Positions 24,461 to 34,805 are shown, numbered from the stretch's first letter. The stretch is DNA of 64,000 nucleotides from Massospora cicadina (GCA_022478985.1 JAKSZP010005642.1:1-64000), one strand, 5' to 3'. Numbers and translations are program-made. Notes: a model not told the origin generated them from the letters alone.

Positions 24461-24726
24461 GGGCGCAGACTAATTCCCTCTCTGAGATTATCAAACTAGA
24501 TTTAGTCTTGAATTGAATGGGTTGCAAAAGTGTTTGCAATGAGAAAGAAAGTTTTTCCTTTTAAAGTATCTATCATCATAGTAATTTATTTTATATTTGG
24601 TGCAACCATTCTGTGCATTTAAAATATTATGCCACTGCCCCAAATTCAATGGTGCAAAAACATGAAATAAAAAATTTTATATATAAGACATGTCAAGTTT
24701 TGAGCTTACTTTTGGTGCAAGCCGCA

Positions 24727-25154
24727 TGTCGTGATTCCAATATGACTGGACGATAAGCTCTAAGTCAATATGGCGGAATGGATGGAATCTGCTGGAATTG
24801 AACTGGTGCTGGAATTTAAGTGCTTCAAAATTAGGCATTTGGCAAATCAAGAGGATTTATGCCGAGATTTAATACAAATGAGAACAAGGATACATCCAGC
24901 TGGGGAACCAAAGTATAAAAAGTCTGAGGGAAGATAAAAAGGGAGAGGTTTTTACAAGAAGAAGGCGCGCAAAGATAAGTCTGTGATTAATATTAAAAAT
25001 AAAGTTTTAACTAAGGGGCAATAGCTCCCTAAATAATTTATCAAATTTATCATATAGTTGGTGAACTTTATATCATCCAATTTGGTTGCTCAGTGGCTCA
25101 TACCCTGTGCAAAACTAACTCAGCGGAATCAAGACCAAACGCCAAGAATCAACA
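24727..25154 (+). repeat. Solo LTR related to element H
   Basis: Begins TGTCGTGATTCCAATATGAC, very close to the H 3' LTR start TGTCGCAATTCCAATATGAC. It continues with matching blocks (GGCGGAATGGATGGAATCTG and GGTTGCTCAGTGG). It ends AATCAACA. Flanks CCGCA (24722-24726) and CCACA (25155-25159) differ by one G-to-A change. No primer site or internal sequence follows, so a solo LTR is likely. Confidence 0.65.
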
Positions 25155-25159
25155 CCACA

Positions 25160-25463
25160 CTTAAATCAATGCATCAAAAACTTCTCTTTTTAACCCCAAT
25201 TATCCCAAAACCCACCAGGGCATCAAGTCATCTACTTGTGCCAGCTCTCATCATTTTTGCTAAACATCAACTTGCTCAATACATTGAGGCGTTGACACCG
25301 CTGGCCTCATTAACAAGGAAAACCCCCAACTATACCTCCTTATGCCCCATGTCACTGATGCTCCAACCCTAATGCTGTCCACCATGGTCTGCCAGCTAAA
25401 GCGGGTGGTAGACAAAAGTTTCCCCAAAGCTTCCTCGCCATCTGATATGGCTTCCTAGGCTGA
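25160..25463 (+). pseudogene. Fragment resembling the single-ORF retroposon C-terminus
   Basis: Reads VPALIIFAKHQLAQYIEAL and, after a one-base shift, PHVTDAPTLMLSTMV. The minus-strand proteins at 57 kb and 48 kb have LPVARIQAEHHVAKFLEAM with PHLADAPTPLLSALA, and ADAPTPLLYALTR. Spacing and order agree. This would be a third, 5'-truncated, plus-strand member. Short and diverged, so tentative. Confidence 0.42.
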
Positions 25464-25479
25464 TAACCTAGGGGCTATA

Positions 25480-25527
25480 TTTTTTTTAGTACTAGATGGT
25501 CCCAACCTGAGGGGGGATTCATTGATG
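25480..25527 (-). mobile_element. Miniature minus-strand insertion with 16-bp duplication
   Basis: TAACCTAGGGGCTATA occurs at 25464-25479 and again at 25528-25543, flanking about 48 bp that begin with a T-run and AGTACTAG. Read on the minus strand the insert ends CTAGTACTAAAAAAAA. This is the same 3' end as the plus-strand insertion terminating at 25645. It looks like a severely 5'-truncated copy of the same family. Confidence 0.5.
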
Positions 25528-25655
25528 TAACCTAGGGGCTATAATAGGAATTTTTTTAATTCATATTAATCCCTTTGTTTGGCCCATTTTCAAAAAAATG
25601 CGTGGTGGCTCCCCCTTTTGGGTTAGCACCACTAGTACTAAAAAAGACATGTCAA

Positions 25656-26329
25656 ATCTTCAGCAGGCTATCTGGATGGTGAGAATTTATTTTCAGCCAA
25701 AAATAAAAGATTGATGTGGATTCAGAAGATAATAACAAAAAAACCAGGTCAAAGCACAAAAGGCAATTAGATTTAACTGAGGATATAAGTGAAAGTCATC
25801 AGAAGTTGTGAGCATAATTAAAAACTTTTAGAAATTTAAAAATTTTGTGATTTAACAACTACCATAAAAGGAAGTTATCTACTTTCAACCATTCTAAAAA
25901 GTTACGCAGGATAGAGATTTTATATACAAGGGAACATATGAGGCCAGCTACCATTGAATGTCCCTGTAAATTTTTTTTACAAAGTGAGAGAGACATAAAT
26001 TTGAGGTAGGTCTCAAGTTCAGTTTCTATCTCAGATTAGCTAATCAAGTTATAAAAAACTTTCTAAATGGTACAAAACTTTCAATTCTCAACTTTGTTTA
26101 GTCCAAAAACTATTATTGACAAACATTTGATCTGGTATGGTCAACTTTCAATTCAGGATAGCGTATCTGGATGTTTTAACCCAAGCTCAGTCTGGGGCTT
26201 TTGAAGGAATTCATTTTAGCTGATCTTTAGAGGGGAGGCTGGTGGATTAAAAGGCTTTATCCTTTGTCCTCCAAGGCCCATGATCTCCCTTCACAACCCA
26301 ATATTTTTCTCAATTAGAGATTAATAGAA
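25656..26329. other. Non-coding interval
   Basis: AT-rich sequence between the composite insertion and element F. No gene or repeat recognised. Confidence 0.5.
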
Positions 26330-27638
26330 TGTCAGGCTAACAGCTAGTTTAAAGAAGACTGTCTATCTTGATAGGGTTTATAAAATGCCCAGTAGATTGT
26401 ACTAAATTCCAGAGGCTTAACTGCTCTGATAAATCATTAAAATGAACCCTATGGTTACATGATGAATTAGGCTCAAATAACGTACCAAAGGCCCCTACAG
26501 AAAGCCAGAAGGCTGAAGTAGGGGCAACCGTGGGTCTTCTGGGGCATCCCCCAAGGGTGGGAAAGGCAGGGAGAGCGAAAATCACTCTAATTTTTGCAGC
26601 TTCAAGTTATTATATTTAAATAAGTTAGATTATTTTTTAAATAATGAGGAAGGGATCATGGCCGAAATGGGATAGTAGGTCTGAATGTGGTGATTGACAG
26701 CTTCTGTAGTGTGCGCAATTGATTGGCAGTCATAATTGCAGAGATAATCACTTAAAAGCTCGTGGAAGGCGAGGAGTGACGTTGGATCAACAGATTCGAA
26801 TGTCTGTTCTTTGTTCTCCAAGGGTATCTTGCAGATGCCGGCGTGCATTACTAGATAACTTTTTAAGATGAGCAAAAAGGCAACATGTTGGGGGATTCCG
26901 CGGCAAAGAGCATAATACAAACTGGCTTAATTTTTATAAATTAAAGGGTAGAAAATTGAATGGTAATTGACCCTATTAAAGATGGTTGTCTATATAATAG
27001 GATGGGCAGAAGGGGTAATGGGAAAGACGCGTCCTAGTTCAGGATTTGAGACCTGCACATTAGTTGATTGTGTTATGTGGGGAGAAGCGAATATGGAGGA
27101 CGTAATTTTAAACCAGACCATAGATGTTTTGATGGCAGGTTAGAAGCTATTTTAAGCTGTTTTTTTGATCTTTCATATTTTGATACAGATAAGGCCTCGT
27201 CATATTTTTTGCATCAGACTTGTAAGGTAAATAAATTTGCACCGTAACATACAATCTTAGGGTTTGATCTGCAATATGTACCACTTTAATTACTGGATTC
27301 ACCTATCTGATGATAGGGAAGACCTAGGGTTCATTTAGCAATTTTTTAGTACCTGAGCAACTTGCTTTGAGGTGGGATGAGTCTTAGATTTTTCCAGAGA
27401 CCCCTGACCTCAATCATCTCCCTGAACACTCCTTCTATCATATTAAACAAGGTAGAAGAGGTAAGGGAGGGCAGTGAGGAGGGTCTTTCAGGAGGCAGGG
27501 TATTTACCCACCTCACCTCAATCACATGGACAAGTCACTGAGGTGCACCATAAGGGCCTGTGGGATTGAAATTCCTTTCTGCGCTGAAAAATAAATTGCT
27601 CTCTGTCTAGATGGAAGAATGGTACCTCAAGGCTTACA
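26330..27638 (-). repeat. 3' LTR of element F (left copy)
   Basis: Similar by eye along its length to 59022-60353 in the same orientation. Shared blocks are ATGCCCAGTAGAT, GGGTGGGAAAGGCAGGGA, GTAGTGTGCGCAAT, ATAATCACTTAAAAGCTC, CTATATAATAGGATG and GTAAGGGAGGGC. Ends are TG and CA on the plus strand. Next to it, on the minus strand, lies the purine-rich AAAAAAAGATAA. Open stretches of 78 and 96 codons inside are not conserved as proteins between the copies. Confidence 0.7.
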
Positions 27639-27689
27639 TTATCTTTTTTTGAACAGGATACATACCCTCACCTGGAGCATGGGCATGGA

Positions 27690-28553
27690 ATAAGTCATGT
27701 ATTTTTGGGGAGTTTAATGGCAAGGATGGCCATGGTAATTTTAGGGGGATGAGGCGCATTTGGTTCAATCCAGTGGAGCTCTTCTATGAGCACCTTACTA
27801 GTGTACAATTTTTGGGCTTTCTCCCATATGTTTTAAGAGAATGGTTAGCACTTCTAGGCTACCAAATATAAAATAGGTGCGCTGAGTTATTTTGGGAAGC
27901 TAAAAACGCCTCTACTTCGTCTTCCTGACTATCATCTACCATAATTGTTTCTAGTGAATCAGGCAGAGGCCCTTAAAGGAGAAAATTGTGACACATGAAA
28001 TACAGTGTTTCTTCCAGTGGGTGGAAGCTTGAGTTATAAAGTTCCATTCCCCATGTCCTTTATCACTTTATAAAAACCTTAGCGCTTACATGCAAACTTC
28101 CTGTAAAGGACCTTCTTATTAAATGTTGGGTGTCCAACATGAACAGTGATCCTTCCTGTGTGCTAATGCCCAGGATTGCGCTTTTGCTCTGCGAACTTCT
28201 TGTAATCTTCCACAGCTTTGGAAAAATGCTCATGCAAGGGATTTTGGGTCTCACGCAAGTTGTTCAGGCGATCCTCTGCTACTACAATTGAGGATAATAG
28301 ATGGGTTCTCAGCTGGATGGAAGGGTTGTATTTCAAATTATACTCAAAGTGGGAGAAGCTTGTGGAGGCATGGTGTGCGTTATTGTGTAAGAACTAAGCT
28401 AGTGGTAGGTTAGACGTCCAGGTGTCAAGACTGGCTGTGATATAGCATCAAAGCTATTGCTTTAAAGCCTGATTTACCTTCTTGGTTTGACCATCTGATA
28501 GGGGGTTGATAGGAAGTTGAGCGACAAAGTCCGAGCTACAGGTGGTCAAGAAG
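27690..28553 (-). pseudogene. Integrase C-terminal half and chromodomain of element F
   Basis: On the minus strand the frame after the E insertion reads SDGQTKKVNQALK, then YITASLDTWTSNLPLA, the chromoviral core end. EHFSKAVEDYKKFAEQKRN follows, then FYKVIKDMGNGT with LKLPPTG and VFHVSQFSPL (G-P-F/Y region). A chromodomain remnant near 27880-27780 reads ILYLVA and NIWEKAQKLYTSKVLIEELH (family pattern Y-L-V-x-W-x-G then W-E-P). Chromodomains bind modified histone tails and steer integration. Stops present. Confidence 0.8.
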
Positions 28554-28558
28554 GGTGC

Positions 28559-29711
28559 TGTAAAAACTTTTTGGTCTGGTTATTACTATTAGCCAATAAC
28601 CCCTATAAACTTATTACTTGCACAGGTCTGGTTCTTGTGCAATTCATCCGCGTTGTATAGTTGTTTGATATAATCAGTTGATAATAGTATGATGACTAAT
28701 ATTCATAGTCTAATAAAATTCTTAGATCTCAGCTCAATGCTCGACCAGTATTTCTGCTCAAAATACTTGAGATGTCTCAATATAGAATTTGTTCCCTAGT
28801 CCTGTTCAATCCAGTATTCTCCGAGATTCCCTGGTGACAGTCTTTCTGGTTTAACACAGCCGGCAGCAATCCCCAATTTGTTTTCACTTATTCTCTGGAT
28901 CCCCACTCATATTTTTACTGTTTCCTTAAAGAGACTCCCAATTATTACACACAGCAATAATATCCTTAAAAAAAGAATATAACAATTGAAAGCTGATAAA
29001 GTTTACTAATTAAACTATATACCCGATGAAAACTATAGAACTGTAAAACTTTAAAACTATATAACTGTTTTTTATTATAAGGAATTCTAGGAAATTTAAA
29101 GTGAAGATTCAGTCATCTAACCCTCAGTTGACACCTCTTCAATGAAACGGCAGCCGTTGCTGTTGAATCACCCATCCTTGTCTCAGCACTGATGGTCTTC
29201 CCCATCCTGTCTTGGGCTCTGTCGTTATACACCCTCAAAACCTAAAATGGAAAGAGTCAGAAAATGTGTCCCTAACGTTTTCCTCTTGATACAAGCAAAC
29301 CAACCATATTGGCTAGCAACCTGCTTAGGTAATGGGACTTGTTACCCAATAAGGCAGGTCAGGAACCAACTTATTGATTTTCTAGTTGCAGCGGCATCAC
29401 TCACCTTGCAACTTACTACTTGCATTCCCAATCAGTTGGTGATGAAACCTGACCGATCCCAATCAGTACACCTGATAAATTATCACTATCAGATTCCCCT
29501 ATTTCTTTGGTAACTCTGCCCAACAAGAGCTTATGCATTTGTCCAGATCAATCCCTGACAGATTCGACCAGGCGAATATCCTAAATCCCTTGAACATAGT
29601 TACTCCAAAATCAGGGTCAACTGATTTTCAATTAGCTCGCATTAAGTATTATCCCCTAGTGATTCCTGTTAATCTAGCAGGCTGGGAATATGGGGAAAAA
29701 ATCCCAATACA
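28559..29711 (-). repeat. 3' LTR of element E
   Basis: Begins TGTAAAAAC and ends CCCAATACA on the plus strand. It matches 35088-36244 along its length, including GTTTACTAATTAAACTATAT, ATGGAAAGAGTCAGAAAATG and the ATTATCCCCTAG block. A minus-strand purine tract GGCGAGAGGGGTGA abuts it at 29712-29725. Confidence 0.92.
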
Positions 29712-29725
29712 TCACCCCTCTCGCC
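29712..29725 (-). other. Polypurine tract of element E
   Basis: Minus-strand GGCGAGAGGGGTGA immediately before the LTR start TGTATTGGG. Confidence 0.75.
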
Positions 29726-30259
29726 TAGATTTCTGGTAAGAAAAGGACTGGGGTAGAGGAACACTGCTTTGGACATTCTGTCAAATACTTCATATGCTCA
29801 ATCAGAGTATGTTTGCCAATCCTCAAAGCTGCTCAGGATGACCTTCAGCATGTAGCTTTTTCCTCTTCCTCATTGCTAATGCCTACTCAGTGCGCGGTCC
29901 CCACAATCTCTGTTGTGCCAGGCTTTTTGATTTACTCTTGATGATATTAATCCAGGGATCCAGTTTTCCCCCATCAGGGCATATGACCCGCTGTAATATC
30001 TGGTTTTTTGGTCCTGCGTCCTCGATCTCCAGATTTTTTCCTCATCTTAGACAAGAAACTCTTGCTGTCAATGTTCGTTTCATGTCAATTAAGAATACTT
30101 ATTTATGTTCAGCCTTGTTATCTTCTTCTCATAACCTCATGGCGCATATCATTCTTAATTCTTCTCTGGAGAGCTTATCCCATTAATTTTGAGATTAATT
30201 TTTCCGAAAGTGGAGCTTCAGGGGTTGTAGAGTGCATATTGTTGACTTCCATATATAAG

Positions 30260-31430
30260 TCCGACATTCCCCCTCTTGTCCAGCTCATATGTCAAATTCT
30301 AAGTTGCATTACCAACAGCTACTCAACAGTTTGTCTGATCAAGATCTTCAGCTCTTCCAGCAGATGAGTCAGGATCCACGTTAGAACCTCTTCTATGGTC
30401 CTTCCAGAACTCATACGCCTAGTCTGGCACCAGCGGCTAGTCCTTCTGTGGAGCTACCATAAACGGTGAACAACCTTCAGAAACCAGGCTAACAATCATT
30501 TTTAATGACTTGCAGCCAATTCTCCCTCTATCATCAATTCCAGAGTTGGATTTTGAAACTCTCCTGGATTCAGCTCTTTTCACAGATGCACCAAACATCA
30601 TCGTGGATACTTCTGAAATTATGCCCTTCACTCTTGATCACTCCTTTCTTGCCAGGTCAGACTTGCTTCCTGAGTTCCTCTTCCAACTCGGACAATACTA
30701 AAAACCCACTGTCTTGGCTACCAAGCTCACCATTGGCAACAGTATTCATTTTAAACTTCCTATGCAGAATTATGGGCCCAAGTCACCGAGGCTTTATCAC
30801 TAGTGCTGAATCCCTCTGATCTTGAGAACATCCTAGATCGGGATATTACCACTTATGCTCTTTGCTTTGCCAGTTAAATCCTTTTAAGTTAGTCCACGAA
30901 GCTTTCAGCCTCTCCCAGGTTCCATCATTCCTTCAGCTTCAGATTCCAAGAACCCTGTAGTCATCGCTTGCAGGATGCCATTTGCTCCCTGCATAACTAT
31001 CTTGTTTCCAGCACTTCTCATTGGTATCTTCTGCTGATGGCTTTAATAGGGGGCATGATTCGGCAACCCCCATCTAGCATCCCTTGTTTGCTGCTGGCCC
31101 ATATGTCTGGTGTTCTAGACAAAGCCTGTTGGAAGGCACTAAAGACTAATCTTCCAGCTCTGGTACCATATCAGGATTACTCAGGGTTATTTGGCAACTG
31201 CCTCTTTCTATACTGTTGCTTTCCTCTCTACTCTGGAGCTTAACGATTGGCTTATGACATCTCATTTTCCTTCCCCTAGTCACTTTCTTACAAGGATCTG
31301 CATCTGCCAAAGAACTTGGTTTCATGTAGGTTTAGCCCTTGCTAGTGTCTGATCTAACATCAAATTTGACAGGCTATTTAATCCTACACTAATCCATCCT
31401 CCCTCCCCCAAGAGGCGACATAGGTGGAAT
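30260..31430 (+). pseudogene. Opposite-strand accessory frame of element E
   Basis: Plus-strand frame lying between the integrase and the 3' LTR of a minus-strand element, so antisense to pol. Open parts are 30510-30701 and 30968-31243. Residues such as QPILPLSSIPELDF, ARSDLLPEFLFQLGQ, HFKLP and STSHWYL recur in the matching position of element G (46180-47360). Differences between E and G fall mostly at third positions of this frame. The C-terminal end is basic (SPKRRHRWNHP). No known domain is recognised and the start codon is uncertain. E carries several stops in it. Confidence 0.6.
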
Positions 31431-31572
31431 CATCCCTGTATCAAGAATAATCAATAATAATAAAAATTATAAAATATATCGTTTTTTTCTATGTGGTTTA
31501 TATATTTTTTCCAATATCTTTTATCAATCTTTTATTTTTTTCTTCTTTATTCCATGGGAATTGACCTTGTTT

Positions 31573-31770
31573 CAGTTCAGCGGTCCATCTTTTTTATTTT
31601 TTCCCTCAAACTGGAACCTAGGTATTCCTAAAACTACCGCTTTTCTATGGTTCAGAGGTCCTTTTTTTACACTTAACCATCTAGATTGTTTCAGAGGTCC
31701 TTTTTTTGACCTTGACTTAATCATCAGGATGTGACCAACTTAATGGTTCATCAGTAATTTGGAAGATCTT
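31573..31770 (-). repeat. Internal repeat with recurring GGTTCAGAGGTCC motif (copy 1)
   Basis: Plus-strand motif at 31575-31586, 31649-31661, 31689-31700 and, weaker, 31745-31756. The block resembles the leader block of E at 33940-34120 and the block of G at 47440-47630. It lies just downstream of the integrase. Confidence 0.5.
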
Positions 31771-31804
31771 TTTTTTCATTGATTCATCGCTTCAAATACT
31801 TGGC

Positions 31805-32880
31805 ATGGACTTAATTTACTACTCTTCCATCCAAGAGATTCTTAATGGAGTAGGCATCAGTTGCCATCTTGGCGATAATATCAAATGAACCCAAAAACAA
31901 TGCATCCAGCTTGTTTCTTCTCCTGAAACCATGTGTATCGCAATAGGCAACTCTTTCGCCTATTTGATATTCTGCTAAGGCCATTGTTCTTATCATCCAT
32001 CAATTTTGCTCCTATCCTTTTCTTCAACATAGTATTGAATGCTTTTGATTGCATTTCAATCAGGATATTTGTCAGTCAGTTTAGGTACTGTTCAGCACTC
32101 ATCCCCAATGTTGGTTCCACCATTGAATATAAAATTGGTGGCAACGCGGCCTTCCTCCATATAGCAACTCAAATGGCATTTTTCCATTTGCCGTATGATG
32201 ACTGATATTGTAGGTTAATGTCCCCAAACTCAGGTACAGTCCCATGTGGATGTTCTTCCTGCGACTAGCTTCCTCAGCATCGTGGCCAATGTTCCATTCA
32301 CTTGTTCTACCAGGCTTTTTGTCTCCAGCTGGTAGGGTACAAACACGACTCCTCTGATCCCCATTAGCTCATTCAGTCATGGGATCACATGGGACATTCA
32401 GTTTGTACTATTATTGCTAAGCAGGAACTGTGGACATCCATTCAAAATATTGCTTGATCCAGGATGAACTTTGCGGTGCTGGTAGCATCTACCTTCTCCA
32501 GGGCCTTCATCTCAACCCATATCATCAGATGGTTGATAGCAACTATTATGTACTTGACTCCCCCTGTGCTCATTGTCAGAGGTCCCATCACGTCAATGGA
32601 CACTGTATGCCAGGAAAATCCAGGGCGGACCAGTCAGTATCCAATTATATTCATATGTGGCTTGTGCAACTGGCACTCCACACAACAAGCTAGATAATCC
32701 GCAACGTCATAGTTGATTGACTCTCAGTAGTAGTACTGGTGAATTTAATTGGTCATTTTTCTCAGGCCTAAATGCCTGAAAACATTATGAGCGGCTTGAA
32801 TGATAGCTGCTCTTTCCAATGGTTTCAGGAATAGTAACCGCTTCCCATTAATCATCTTGAACTCTTGTCCATCCATGGTC
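31805..32880 (-). pseudogene. Integrase of element E
   Basis: The zinc-finger end CCVECQLHKP and core SIDVMGPLTMSTGGVKYIIV, then VEMKALEKVDATSTAKFILD, are legible at about 32690-32460. The C-terminal domain 31996-31811 reads YCDTHGFRRRNKLDALFLGS, then FDIIAKMATDAYSIKNLLDG (G-P-F-type region). No chromodomain follows. Close in sequence to the integrase of G. Confidence 0.85.
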
Positions 32881-33059
32881 TCAGTGTTTTCCATTGCTTT
32901 TTAAAGCGCACCTTGGATTTCTTGGGGCTTGTTCCTGATTTCTCCATCAACCATTTTCTGAAATAACTCATACGCCTGTGGGTATACCATCTGAACCATT
33001 GGTAACCATGATAATCCATCCACAATCTGGTGAGAAGCCCCTGCTCGGTGGACAATCTC

Positions 33060-33545
33060 AAAATCATAAGCCTGTAGCTTAAGTGCCCATTTGGGCAGTC
33101 ATCCTTCTGGTTCTCTCAAATTATGGAGCCAATGCAACGAGGAGTGGTACATCACTACTTTGAAGTGCGTTCCATGGATGTACACCCAAAACTGCTTATA
33201 AGCATAAATGACTGCAAGGCATTCATGATCAGTTACGGTGTAGTTCCTCTCAGTAGATGAGAGTGTACAGCTCACATATGCCACTGGATTTTTGTCCCCA
33301 AGTTCATCTACTTGGCTTAATATGGCGCCGATCGCCATCAATGAAGCATTGGTTTGTATAATAAACTCTCAATCAAAATTCAGATATTTCAAAACTGGAG
33401 AATTATTAGGTATCAGTGTAACTCATCGAAGGATTACTGAACTTCTTCATTCCATATGAATCCTTTCTTCAGATCCTTTAACAGATGGAATAAAGGCTTA
33501 GAGATTTGGGAAAAGTCCCAAATAAATCTTCTAATAGATTGATTC
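33060..33545 (-). pseudogene. RNase H and post-RT connection of element E
   Basis: Just after a deletion junction the frame reads SIRRFIWDFSQISKP, LFHLLKDLKKGFIWNEE. An 80-codon open stretch (33341-33099) follows: AIGAILSQVDELGDKNPVAY, STERNYTVTDHECLAVIYAY, KVVMYHSSLHWLHNLREPEG. It degrades the RNA strand during reverse transcription. The RT palm that should precede it is absent. Confidence 0.88.
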
Positions 33546-33850
33546 TCTCAGCAATTCATGCCGGTAATCTCATCTCATCATAATCAGCAAATTTTCCCCA
33601 GTATCAACTTTGTGGATCAAATCTCTAGCACATCCCAAATCATGGTCGACCTGGGCAAATACTTCCCAATACTTTCTAAACAATTTGAGCGCCTCCTTTT
33701 GCTGTCCTTCCTTCAGATCAGCAAGTTGCTTTCAATCAACCAGTATGTTGATACTCTCAGCTACCCCAGCTGATAGTTTTATCTCTTCAAGGGTCCCAAA
33801 TCATGGAATTTTCTCAGTTTGGCTGTCAGGATTTCTCATCGCTTCCTAGG
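33546..33850 (-). pseudogene. Pre-RT segment of element E ending at the RT deletion
   Basis: Reads ALKLFRKYWEVFAQVDHDLG, then DLIHKVDTGENL and YRHELLRES. This is the linker and first residues of gypsy RT (pattern H-x-I-D-T-G-x-x-x-P-I-R-x-x-x-Y-R). Immediately afterwards comes the Y-R-R-F-type region, so the whole palm is missing. In element G the same segment continues into a full RT (51975-51333). Confidence 0.8.
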
Positions 33851-33939
33851 TAAAAAATCATGAACCATAAAAATTGATATTTTATATAATTTATATATTT
33901 TTTGTTTTTTTTGAAATGGGACTCGCAACCTACAAAAAG

Positions 33940-34120
33940 GATAAAGGTCCTTCTATTCCCTTTCATCCAAACTGGGTCCTAGGTAACTCTAACCTACCAG
34001 TTTTCATGATTCTAAATCTTATCCTCTTAAGATTTAACCATCAATTTGGTTCAGTGGTCCCCTTCTGGGACTTGACCAAAATCTCAGGACATAACCTTTT
34101 AATGGTTCAAAGGTCCGCTG
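33940..34120 (-). repeat. Internal repeat with recurring GGTTCAGAGGTCC motif (copy 2)
   Basis: Direct-repeat partner of 31573-31770 in the 5' leader of E. Plus-strand motif copies at 34048-34060 (GGTTCAGTGGTCC) and 34104-34116 (GGTTCAAAGGTCC). The whole block is almost unchanged in element J at 62660-62870. Confidence 0.5.
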
Positions 34121-34648
34121 GGAACATTGCAACTATTTTCTCTTAGGCTCAATACTTCCAATTAGTATTGACATTCACTATACAACCAGCAGCGCTGTCT
34201 CTTCATGTATAGGCTACTCTTGCCGACTTTGGAAACACTCTTTAATAAATTAGGCCTTTAATCCTGATTGTTTATTCGTTCAACAGATCCTAATTTTATC
34301 TCATATTTTGGCAACCGATGCTTGGATCCTCTTATCTCATCAGCCAACAGTTTCGTCTAATTATTCAGATTGTTTTTCTCTAAAAACGATTCTTGACCTT
34401 CATGGCCATCCTTAAAGTCACAGGTTGTTCTGGCCTCGTTAGCTTCATCCACTTTCTCCTGAATTGATGAACTCGTCTCCAGTAACTTCTGAACATTGGT
34501 TGAGTGTTATTGAGTCATTTAACTCTCTCTATTATCTTGGATTAATCATTCCCTATTTTAATTTCATCTCTTCATTGGTAAGTCATCCAATCCTCCTGAT
34601 TGATTGCTTCCTATTTCATCCAATTTCTCATCTAAATACTCACTCCTC

Positions 34649-34805
34649 AGGACTATTTGAAGCGGACCAATTTCAATCTGAGTTGATCCTGCTATTTCTC
34701 AAGACTATTTCCAGAAGACCCAATTTCAACCTGAGTTAGCCCTGCTGTTTCTTGGGACTATTTCAAGTGGACCCAATTTCAACCCAAGTTGGCCCTTCTG
34801 TTACT
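34649..34805 (-). repeat. Three 52-53 bp tandem repeats in the leader of element E
   Basis: Units start at 34649, 34701 and 34754 with GGACTATTT-like sequence, followed by ACCCAATTTCAACC and TGAGTTGATCCTGC-like segments. Element J has two units in the equivalent place (62050-62151). Confidence 0.85.

Larger units (their letters stand above)
19281..24557 (-). mobile_element. LINE, near full length, minus strand, 16-bp target duplication
   Basis: A 5.28-kb insertion flanked by a perfect 16-bp direct repeat CTTTTAAAGTATCTAT (19265-19280 and 24558-24573), typical of target-primed reverse transcription. On the minus strand there is a 5' leader of about 97 nt, then ORF1 with a zinc knuckle. ORF2 follows with endonuclease, RT and a C-terminal zf-RVT finger. 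The 3' end is ACAATAAATTTAAA with an AATAAA signal. Open stretches are longer (up to 342 codons) and base composition is more G+C-rich than in the neighbouring LTR elements, suggesting a younger insertion. Several stops and frameshifts inactivate it. Confidence 0.93.
24697..25643 (+). mobile_element. Truncated retroposon, plus strand, carrying two later insertions
   Basis: A 12-bp direct repeat AAGACATGTCAA (24685-24696 and 25644-25655) bounds this segment. The right end reads CTAGTACTAAAAAA, an A-rich tail abutting the repeat, as for a plus-strand LINE-type insertion. Inside lie a probable solo LTR (24727-25154), a fragment resembling the C-terminus of the single-ORF retroposons, and a miniature minus-strand insertion (25480-25527). 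The reconstruction is inferential but each repeat is visible. Confidence 0.5.

Noticed and set aside
25482..25645. Inverted ends TTTTTTAGTACTAG and CTAGTACTAAAAAA looked like a 164-bp MITE.
   Set aside because: The 16-bp direct repeat TAACCTAGGGGCTATA encloses only the left arm, and a separate 12-bp repeat abuts the right arm. Two retroposon 3' ends in opposite orientation explain both better than one DNA transposon.
26372..26376. TAGGG as a target duplication for element F (also at 60354-60358).
   Set aside because: Similarity between the two F repeats extends left of 26372, so it lies inside the LTR. The flanks at the better boundaries (TAGAA and TAGGG) match only partly.
26349..26920. Open frames of 78 and 96 codons on the minus strand as possible genes.
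   Set aside because: They lie in a repeat matching 59.0-60.35 kb, where the frames are not conserved. The repeat behaves as an LTR of element F.
31649..31661. GGTTCAGAGGTCC as a tRNA-type B box of a SINE.
   Set aside because: It only loosely fits GGTTCRANNCC, no A box lies at suitable distance, and it recurs as an array inside LTR elements.
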